Source: Epithemia pelagica
Taxonomy: Eukaryota > Bacillariophyta > Bacillariophyceae > Surirellales > Surirellaceae
Direction: 5' to 3'
DNA length: 64,000 nucleotides
NCBI GenBank assembly: GCA_946965045.2
Contig: OX337233.1
Location: 2,976,001-3,040,000, forward strand
Shown here: positions 31,371 to 40,631 of the stretch, in pieces
Numbering within the stretch: the first letter of the stretch is position 1
Layout: every line of letters begins with the position of its first letter
Notes under the pieces: generated by a model
The model's database searches: none
What the model was told of the DNA's origin: nothing
The model's input: the letters and a program-made list of their open reading frames with translations, nothing else
Position numbers and translations under genes: made by a program

Positions 31371-32917
31371 TTAGTTTTTAAGTTGAATTGTGCAGAGACT
31401 GGGCTGTGTTCGCATCTGACACTCGCAACTCGTAAAGTCTTGCGCAAAGTAAAGAGTGCATCGGCTCTCATGAGCCTGCACACCATTGTCAATCCGCGGT
31501 CCACGGCAATCCACAACTATATGAGCATTCATGTCAATAGTTCGGTACGTTCTATTCTCCAAGTTATATCGATCGAGATGTTCTCCAATCTTGTCACCCT
31601 TCCGAAGGAGCTCTATGGCCCATTTCAAAGTACCGTGTACGTAAAAATCGAGTTCCCCTGTTACAAGTTTTCCATTCTTGTCTTGCACAGCAGTGTTAAG
31701 CTCTGGAATAATAACATGATGAATGGGTACATGTTGAGAGAAGGCCTCATTGAACTGGTGCTGCAATGCAGCTTCTTTGGGGAATCCGTCTGACAGGGTA
31801 TCTCGTAGTCGCTTAGCAGAAATGGAACCGACAGCACTAACAACAAGCTCTTCAAGGCTTTCGGGCTTCTCTTTTGCTCGACCAGGAAAGCAGTTACGGT
31901 TGTAGTACCATTGGGAAGCAATGCAAGAGAACTTTCCAGACTTGGTAAGCAAGCCTGCGCGGATGAATGGAGAGAGGTCTGTTTCTCCTGCGAAATCACC
32001 TGCGTCCAAATCGCCAGTCACAGCCTCTAGTAGTCGCGACTTAAACTGTGCCGGAAATTCGTCGGGTAGCGGAAAGCACCGATGCAATTGGGCGGCAAAA
32101 TTTCCTTTACGAAGTTCATTCAAAAAAAGGTCTCCTGCAGATCACGAGGGCGCTTTCTAGTGGCACTGAGCTTCTCGGCAATAAGTCGCATTCCCGCCAT
32201 TCCAACACCAATGTGATGTCGTGTCTCGCCGCTTGGGTGGGAAGCTAACTTACTTATCTTCAGCATTGACTCGCGGTATACAGCCCATTCTTTGCACTCC
32301 AAAGCATCCATATGAATGTCAAGAAGCTTGCCCGTTTCATCCTCTGTAGCATCAGGATAAATGTGAACGTAATTGCGAAAATCAACAGGAGAACCTTTCG
32401 TACTTAAATCGTATGTCGATGCGATTATCACATACAGTTGGCCCTCGAAATCCCCAGACTCTACGGCCTTGTTCAAAAACTGCCAAAAGAGATTGAATTT
32501 TATATCATAGCAATTCTGGGCATCATCCAAAAGCAACCAAAAGACTTTCTTGTTCGAATCATCCACCTTTTTTTGATTCGTCGAGTCTATCCCGTACTCA
32601 TTTGCCAGTAGGTCCGTATAGTAATCACTTGTTTTATCCGATCGCATGTACAGCTTGACGACGTCAAGTCCCTCCTGGTCCTCATCGATCAATCTTTTTC
32701 TGATCAATTGGAGCAACGAGGTCTTCCCAGTGGATGCCGGGGAAGCGACGACAACGATTTGATGCTTGTCCGCTTTTTCAAAAATATCATCCACCACATC
32801 TTTACGGGGGAGATGGGCCTTCGACAGAGTAATTCCATTCGACTTGAAAGAAGACACTGGCGATTGCGATTCTTTCAGGATCGTACGTTGTCGTTTCCAT
32901 GTAGAGCGTTCTGTCAT
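31371..32917 (-). CDS. Crinkler (CRN)-like P-loop NTPase plus PD-(D/E)XK nuclease, frame broken at a T7 run
   Basis: Two overlapping frames, 32917-32120 and 32123-31371, form one protein family member. The first part (265 residues) has a Walker A-like ASTGKTS with a non-canonical first position, and a Walker B VFWLLLDDAQ. The second part (250 residues) has a restriction-nuclease-like core: GELDFYVHG, KWAIELLRKGDKIGEHLDRY and HIVVDCRG. This NTPase-nuclease pairing is that of Crinkler-RHS-type proteins of oomycetes, diatoms and other eukaryotes, thought to act on DNA or in host or transposon conflict. The ubiquitin-like N-terminal header of secreted oomycete Crinklers is absent. The frames are offset by one base at a run of seven T on the coding strand (about 32124-32130), so the gene is either slippery, decayed or carries a sequence error. 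Confidence 0.7.
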
Positions 32918-33979
32918 GGTGATGTGTGGTCTGTGGTCAGATGTGGAGGCGGTCTCTCCGTTGTCAGTAAGAGACCGGTATTGTCTTGATTTTAAGGTAC
33001 AGGCGAAGGAATTGAAGACAAAGGTTCTTTGTTTGCTGGTTGCTGGTGTACAAAGTTAGTTTTGTCTTGGCGATTACCGGAGTACTCCTACGCATTGTTT
33101 TGGTCACCGATGAGATCTTGCATTTTGTATTACAATACTCCCAAGCGGATACGTGCACATGAGTCGATGCGCGATACCACCCATTGATGAATACGGTGTG
33201 TGGTTTAGGGGGAAATCACCGCTGGGGGATACTCTTCTCCCTTCCGTTCCCGCCAAATGCTTCTTGGAGTAATTTGTTTCACTCAAAAACTTGAAATCTC
33301 CTTTGTGACGACGGGTAGTTTTCTAAACTAAGCCATAGTCTTCCTCTATTTTTCGGGAGATTCCAAATTCCATGCCCTACATACGTAGCTGGTAGATTTC
33401 CCTACATACGAAAATATACGTAGACTAGAGTACTGGATGGTCCCCGTGGCCATCAATTCTTCTGCAAGACACATCATCTGTTGACCATAGCGATCATTTG
33501 ACCGCTGAGTTCGACAATAGACGCATCTACAACGATAGATTGCGGCACGTTTACATATATGTTAGACCTGTCTTTGGGTTGCTCCATATTTCTCTTTGTC
33601 AACGACAGAAACGCGTTGTCGATTGCACTCCATGTGTTGCGTACATGGAGGAGGAGCTGGAGAAAGGATCTCCCCTTACCTAAACCAACCGAAGCACTGC
33701 CAAAACTCAGATACAGCTGACAGCTCTGGGAAAATATGTTTGCAACTATCAACTTGTCACACAAAAGTCATCTGGCACTTTTATGAGAAAAAGCATGACA
33801 GGAGACGTGTAAAACGAAATCACGAATGACTCGGTCGTTCTCCTAGTGTCATGAGTTGGGAGATACAAGACATGAAATGAACACATGACAGTTCCATCAC
33901 AACTTTACTGCAGTTCCATTTGTCTTCCCTCAAATCAGCAGTTTTTCTGTAAACCAATCATCACGCAAAAACAACAACA
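32918..33979. other. Intergenic region between Crinkler-like and Arf genes
   Basis: No gene is supported. Small palindromic pieces (CTACATACGTAG, ACATACGAAAATATACGTAG) lie at 33380-33425. The last 350 bp is copy B of the direct repeat and serves as the Arf 5' region. Confidence 0.5.
33605..33950 (+). repeat. Diverged direct repeat, copy B (Arf upstream region)
   Basis: Same order of landmarks as copy A at 30805-31205, ending 30 bp before the Arf start codon. The pair brackets the Crinkler-like gene. Confidence 0.7.
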
Positions 33980-34761
<782 letters not shown>

Positions 34762-35253
34762 AGATATAGCGATTCGAACGTGTTCTAGAGAAGCCAGTTT
34801 GATTGAGCAATACACTTGACCTGGCAGAAGCGACCGAAAGAGATCACAGCGCCACTTTGTAGGTTCATGAGCAACCCCGATCTGATGAACCCTTCTTGCT
34901 TGAACTGGTCAGGCTTCGCAGTATGACCCTACCACAGACTCTATTTAGTTGTCATCTATAGCAGTTATATTTCTTATGCACAATCCTGCTGTTCTGTTGC
35001 TGTCTGGGTTTCGAAAGCAACAGAGAGGATTGGAAAGATAGTATAACGAGACAGTCGAAACTTGTGCTTGTGTTTGTGATTGTGTGGCTGCGGAAATCTC
35101 TCCCCTCTTCTTTTACTCCGACTGGCGTGGTCATTGGTCCAATCGCCTTTTGGATTCCTTCCAGTTGGACGTCACCGATAGCATGCGCAAAACTGTGGAC
35201 AGTTAGAATGGATCCCACCAGTCCTCCTCCAGCGGGACGGGGGAACTATGCTC
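34762..35253. other. Intergenic region, possible 3' continuation of the minus-strand gene
   Basis: No certain gene. A minus-strand frame at 35218-34952 (contains SFAHAIGDVQLEGIQKAIG) reads moderately like protein and could be a further exon or remnant of the neighbouring minus-strand gene, but no clean splice was found. Confidence 0.3.
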
Positions 35254-35933
35254 CTACGAAAATTCGATAGCGACGTGGTGATCCTTGTGCCGCATGCAAA
35301 TATCGACGCGGTTGGCAGTGGCATGGTACAGTATGGTCTTTTCCATTCGCTCGGGTGTGTAGTGTTCACCAAACCACGAAACCATGAATGTCTCGAACGG
35401 AAGGATTTTTTCCCAAACATGCTTATCCAACAGTGACCATCCTTCAAATTGACAGGTGTTACGGTGGCGATTGTTGGGAAGCTTGGCTTTTTTCACATTT
35501 CCCACGAATTCCTCCATTTGCTCACCATTGATGTAGAAGTAACCGTCGTTTGGAAGGTTTTGTGCGTGTCGCCATTCATTGACTGTCGAACTTGGACCGA
35601 ATACTCACTTTCCCAAATCAACCCGTCCGACATGTACTCAAACACGCGCGACGGTGACTGTTCCACCATTCCACGGACATTGGCAAATGAGTAGAGGGCA
35701 GGATTGAGGTGAACAAGGCGGGACTGCCATGCAGCTAACGTGTGGTTCAAATGAGAAATGTCGAATCGCCGTTGTAACTCCGCTGGGATATCACCAGGGT
35801 TTCGCTCCTTGGCTACGGCATTTCCAACGTAGATTGGATCCTCCAACCACTGTTTGTACTCATCCTTTCGCACAATCTCCAAGGAAAGGAGCTCGACAAT
35901 TCCTGGCTCTGCGCTCCTTTCCGCGGAGGACAT
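35254..35933 (-). CDS. Hypothetical protein; frame restored only by a 26-nt GT-AG segment
   Basis: From an ATG at 35933 (MSSAERSAEPG) the frame is protein-like through EYMSDGLIWE. It then passes GTGAGT...CGACAG at 35608-35583; removing these 26 nt joins to NEWRHAQNLPNDGYFYING and continues to a TAG at 35254-35256. Without the removal the first frame loses protein character and ends 30 codons on. After the TAG more protein-like sequence follows (SSPVPLEEDWWDPF, stop at 35203). No domain is recognised. The options are an unusually short intron, or a gene with a frameshift and a nonsense codon, that is, a pseudogene. The length of about 215 residues is therefore provisional. Confidence 0.45.
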
Positions 35934-36803
35934 CTCAATGCTGGTTGTCGTCGTTGCTTTTCGCCTGAGTTCAGAATGAACGGGACGGGTGGGCCAGAAG
36001 GCTTTGAGGTCTGGAAGTTTAACGAACCGGGTTTTTATGTTCACGTTTCATCATCACCAATTTTCATCGTGGTTGGTCGTCCGAGTAAGAGCAAAATGGA
36101 CTCTAGCTAGGCTCTAGAGGCCCTCTACGCTCTCTACTAGAGGTTCTAGCTAGGAGTAGCTAGGTTCCTCTTTCCTCTTTCCAAACGGCCGAGTGATGCA
36201 CGACCGAAACTCAGTAGTGCGACCTATTATTCTAACCCCAAGCAGTCTTACTTTTACCTTTGTGCAACGTAGATGCAAGAGGCATGTGCGACCGTAAAAT
36301 ACTTGCGTGGGGGTACCTAATCTTCTCACAGCGACAGCGACAATGACCAACACCACCATCGAGATTCGAGCTCATGCATTTGGATGGATCCAACGGGTCC
36401 ATCTCTTTCCAACCATGACACTCATGGTGAAGCTACTTGGACCATACCGAAACCCTTCTTCGCAAGGAGGCAACAATACGCGAGCCTTTCTTCTTCCTGT
36501 CTTCGTCGCAGTTGTGCCTCACTAATGGCCCCTTTCCCTGTCCTTGTTCCAAGAAGAAGAGCAACCACCACAGTATCATCTTCCTCTTGTGGTTGGCGGT
36601 CATCCCTGTTCACCACTACCACCACGGCCACGCCCGTGGTGGTAGCACAGCACTCTCATCCCTTGGTCATCTTCTTTGTATAGTGCGTGCTCCAGTCAAA
36701 ACCATGTAACCGACGCAGTTGCTTCTTTTACTGGAAATCCTTGGCTTGTGAGTGAGGAGGAGGAACAACGACCTCCACCAACGAAGACGACACGAGACTC
36801 CTC

Positions 36804-36835
<32 letters not shown>

Positions 36836-36839
36836 CATC
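35934..36839. other. Intergenic region leading into the TPR-gene fragment
   Basis: No intact gene. CTAG-rich palindromic sequence (TCTAGCTAGGCTCTAGAGG, CTAGCTAGGAGTAGCTAGG) lies at about 36098-36165. From about 36520 the sequence becomes Ser/Thr- and His-rich when translated, reminiscent of the N terminus of the TPR gene at 47-49 kb. A (CAA)n run sits at 36806-36832. Confidence 0.4.
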
Positions 36840-37600
36840 CACTAGTTGTCCCCATGGCTTGCCAATGTTTTGGGGAAAAAGGCGCGATCGCGACAACGCG
36901 ACAAGAACAACAAATCCAACAACCCCTACATTCAAGCACGGCGTCCGAGAGAAAAAGGACACTACACCCAAGTATTCCACCACGGACCAAGACAAGGAAA
37001 GGGAATTGGGACAAGTGTACAATTTAGGCGTTCTAAATCGGGCAGTCAAATTCATTTGGATGTCATGCTCAAGGCCACCGATCAATTGACCCTGTTGGAA
37101 AACGCCATGTCCAAGCAACAGCAACCGAATGAGGACCGGATCGTCCCCATAATGTGGCCAGTCCATTGTCCTGGGGAGCCGCCTTGGCCATGGAAATTTT
37201 GTAACAATACTGCAACCATACAAACAAACCTCTCCTCATCGCTATATTCATGTGCGCAATCAAACCACCGTCGCCGAATGGGAAGCGGCCGAAGATTATT
37301 ATTTGCGACAAGCCATGCAACTGGCGAACCACGGGGAATGACGGTTCAACAATACCAGGAACAACAAGCAACGACCAACCCACAATTTTGTGGTCAGGCA
37401 AAAGAATGACAAGGATACCATGGAATGGGGGAAGAATCGCCTGGCAAACCAAACAGGCCCTTTGGTAGCCTCGTCGACTTGCGCGGCAGCTCCAAATTTG
37501 GCATCTTTCTCAAAGCACGAGCCACCACCGTGAAACGCAAGGACGAGGATGACAATTACGAAAGCGACCACCACCACGACGGCCAGTACGACAACGGGAT
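36840..37600 (+). pseudogene. Decayed fragment of the TPR gene found at 47-49 kb
   Basis: In changing frames the stretch reproduces blocks of the intact TPR protein: LVVPM, ARSRQRDKNNKSNN, YIQARRP, a short DQDKE-ELGQ block, NLGVLNR, the MLKATDQLTLLE segment, the HRYIHVRNQTTVAEWEAAED region, GMTVQQYQEQQ and VFLKARATT. About 75 residues between LGQ and NLG are deleted. Multiple frameshifts are present, so it cannot encode the protein. The intact gene lies on the opposite strand. Confidence 0.85.
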
Positions 37601-37691
37601 CATGATTCTACCGAATCCGTCTCGTCCTCCAAGAACATGGAGACAGAAAAACGCCACGGAACAATCGCCTCTAGTTGCATTCCTATTGTGA

Positions 37692-37880
37692 AACGACGAG
37701 CTCATTGCGGCACTGGTGTTGGCCACCAAACAACATTTGCCGCAGAGTTTGTCAGTGACCGAAATGGCGCAAAAGCTCAATATACAGGCCGTTCGACAGC
37801 AATGGTTCATTCAACCGTGTTCGGCCACTTGCGGTCAAGGCTTGTACGAAGGATTGGAGTGGCTCTCCAAGGCAATCTAA
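37692..37880 (+). pseudogene. 3' fragment of an Arf gene
   Basis: An uninterrupted 62-codon fragment starting NDELIAALVLATKQHLPQS and ending EGLEWLSKAI, stop at 37878. It aligns with residues of about 100-170 of the intact Arf at 34 kb, with substitutions in the nucleotide-binding NKQD motif (TKQH). There is no start, P-loop or WDVGG segment. Similarity extends about 130 bp into the 3' flank. It directly follows the TPR fragment. Confidence 0.85.
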
Positions 37881-38499
37881 AGGATGGAACCAAACCACAG
37901 TGGAGTTCTGTGTACGTGTGCATTACATAGTAGACGTGTCGTATAGATATAGAGAAATGAAACGTGTTCTTGAGCAAAACTTGGCCAACATGGCCAAAGC
38001 GATTCATGCTGCGGCAACTGATCCGTCCGTGGTGACAGTGATGAAAGGCAACAAGAAGGACGCCCGTGAAATAGGGATGATGATAAAGAGTCTTCCGCGT
38101 CGTCGAAAAACGACGAGGAAGAGACACTGCCGGTTGCGTTGCAGAGGAAGCGAAGGAGGTTGAAGAGCATTCAGAATCCTTTCACGTCCAAAGGGGTTTC
38201 AATATTCAGACCAAAGTAGTTGCGTCATGTGGCACAAGTACAAATCGAGGGCTTATTAAGAACATTCAAGCTAGCTAGGTAGATACACTTTCAATTCCGT
38301 CTCAGCGGTCATCTCCTCGCCCTCAAGTATACTTCGTGTGGTAAATTTGTCGCCGGGAATGACATTTTGAACTTCACTCTCGGAGGCGCGCCCTGGCAAT
38401 GAATCTGACTTGTGTCTTTGGCCGACCATGTAGAAGAGCAAAACCAACTCCAAGAAATACTACAGATGTAAGAAAGCAATAGAAAGAGAGAGGAAGAAA
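37881..38499. other. Intergenic region with duplicated 3' flank of the coiled-coil gene
   Basis: No gene is certain. The minus-strand reading 38453-38271 (contains GDKFTTRSILEGEEM) is echoed at 57210-57245 (ACAAATTC..CACACGAA..CTTGAGG). The stretch 38213-38270 matches the reverse complement of 57625-57690 closely (core AAATCGAGGGCTT). Both lie downstream of the two coiled-coil gene copies, so the duplication includes the 3' flank. Confidence 0.55.
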
Positions 38500-39036
38500 T
38501 CAACTGGAATCATTTCGTTTGATTGTTTCATCTCTCTTTCTCTTGTTTTCTAGAATCTCCAGCATTTGCTGGTCTTGATTTTGCACTTTGTTCGTGCGCC
38601 GCTCCCGATCCTGCAAGAGGACTGACTCCAACTGGATGAAACCAGCCTTGATTTCGTTCCGAAGTTCGTCCAAGCCTGTATTCATTTCGTTCCGAAGTTC
38701 GTCCAAGCCTGTATTCATTTCGTTCCCCAGTTCGTCCAAGCCTGCATTCATTTCGTCCAAGCCTGCCTTCATTTCGATCCGCATTTCATCAAGTTTGCGG
38801 TTGATTGGATAGGTCCCCACGTATGCCGAGACGGAACAAACCGCGATGCCACCGAGGACCGCCCCAAACAGATCCGTGACCCCGTAGCGCCGAATCAAGT
38901 CCCTACACAAGTCGTGGTCGGAAGACTCGGCGTTGTGGAGTTGACGACCGGCGGCGCCAGAGGATGTCGTCGTTGTCGTCCGGAAACGAACAGTGTTTGT
39001 GGAAAGACGGACAGGACGCATGGCACGGTGAAACAT
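38500..39036 (-). CDS. Coiled-coil membrane protein with mitochondrial-like presequence
   Basis: A 178-residue protein starting MFHRAMRPVRLSTN, Arg- and Ser/Thr-rich with no acids, like a mitochondrial presequence. Next comes RRYGVTDLFGAVLGG and a hydrophobic segment (LFGAVLGGIAVCSVSAYVGTY). Then come heptad-like 11-residue repeats (GLDELRNEMNT, four copies), a conserved GFIQLESVLLQDRERR and a charged tail. The ATG at 39036 is chosen because the frame upstream has only GTG. The organisation resembles CCDC90/MCUR1-like or DUF1640-like single-pass coiled-coil proteins, but similarity is of layout only. A partly broken paralogue lies at 56.7-57.2 kb. Confidence 0.65.
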   Translation of the reverse strand: MFHRAMRPVRLSTNTVRFRTTTTTSSGAAGRQLHNAESSDHDLCRDLIRRYGVTDLFGAVLGGIAVCSVSAYVGTYPINRKLDEMRIEMKAGLDEMNAGLDELGNEMNTGLDELRNEMNTGLDELRNEIKAGFIQLESVLLQDRERRTNKVQNQDQQMLEILENKRKRDETIKRNDSS

Positions 39037-39545
39037 GTTGTTCTTTGTTCGAACCACGGTGACAAGGAGCTACTGGAGAAGGTTGTGCTGTTGCGGCAAA
39101 GTCCAACGAACTTTTTGGGTTTTAGTTTTATGGAAGAAGCAGAAAAGGATTCCATGATTCATGATCCATGACACAATGGGTGGCGCTCGCTGCATCGGCT
39201 CACTCTCGAATATGCCGACTCGCTTGACGACTAAGTTGGAGACGCCAGCAGGGTGTGAATGCTGGCGCTTCGCCGGTGATCTCATCTTTCGGTGAGAACG
39301 AACGACGCCACACGCCACCACATCATTCGAAGACCTGCTGCCACTGCACAACATACCCAACAACAATAAAACAATCTTTTTCTCGTTGTGTGGGAGTGTG
39401 GTCGACGATCATAGTTTCATCGTTCTCTCGGGTATAACAAGTGTCCAGTCGAACGGAACGAACCAAACAAACCGTCCTCGATTGGTGAAACAGCGCAACA
39501 CACCAACGCGACGAGAGGAATCGTTTTTGGGAGACACTTGCTACC
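39037..39545. promoter_or_regulatory. Divergent intergenic region between coiled-coil and Clp genes
   Basis: About 510 bp between divergent genes, holding both promoters. No gene is supported; open frames here lack domains. Confidence 0.4.
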
Positions 39546-40599
39546 ATGGGACCCACCAAGTGCTCTCAGGGGTTGTCGCTGTCGAGCTGTTATGGTCTCC
39601 TTTCACTGATGCTGCTGCTGTCTCGAGTCCATGGGTTTGTATCCTTGTCATCATCATCTCATGGACCTGCCGTCTTGTCGTCGTCGTCGTCGCAACTGCC
39701 CCTGGCACCGCTCGTGCCCCGTCTCTGGCCCCAACGACCCGCGGTTCGAGGACGATCGACTCGATTGTTTGTCTTTGAACGCTTGTCGGAACAATCCATT
39801 GCCACCATTACGACGGCGCAAGAACAATCGCGCAAATTGTACTTGTCGGAAGTGGGCAATGAAGTTCTCATGGCCGGGTGCATTTGTCATCCCGACCAGG
39901 CCTTGCGTCGCACCTTGACCCAATACTCCATTACCTGGCGACGCGTCCAACCCACGCTCGTGGACATGTATGCCGAATCCAACAACAACAACAACAACAA
40001 GGAACAAGGCTGGTTGTCCAATTTTCGGGCCGCCAAGGACCAGGACAATGATTTGCCCTTTTCGCGAGACTTTAAACAAACGTTACGACAAGCCAGTCGT
40101 TTGGCCGATCAAATGGGATGTACGACCATTGAACCGCATCACTTGTTTTTGGCCCTCTTGGAATATCAAGAAGGCAGTAGTAGTAGTAGTAGCAGTGACA
40201 ATGCCAACAACAACAATAACAGCACGAACAATGGCCGAGCGGCTGCCAAAGTTTCCACGGCCGCCACTATTAACGACGACGATGTCTGTACCTGTGGTGG
40301 ATGGGCCGTTTTGGTCAAAATGAATGTCTTGGCCGAAACGGATTCGGCTCTGGACGTGTGTCGGACGCTCTTGGCGCACATTTTGGACGACTCGACGAAC
40401 AACAACAACAAGGAATTGGTGACGGGCACGAGCAATGGCAGCAAAACACCCACCTTGGCCGAATGTGGGACCGACTTGACGGAACAAGCGACCAATGGCC
40501 AATTGGATCCGGTTCATGGACGCAACACCGAAATTCGATCGTGTTTGCGCACCTTGATTCGACGACGCAAAAACAATGTACGTACGGAGGAGGAATAAC

Positions 40600-40631
<32 letters not shown>

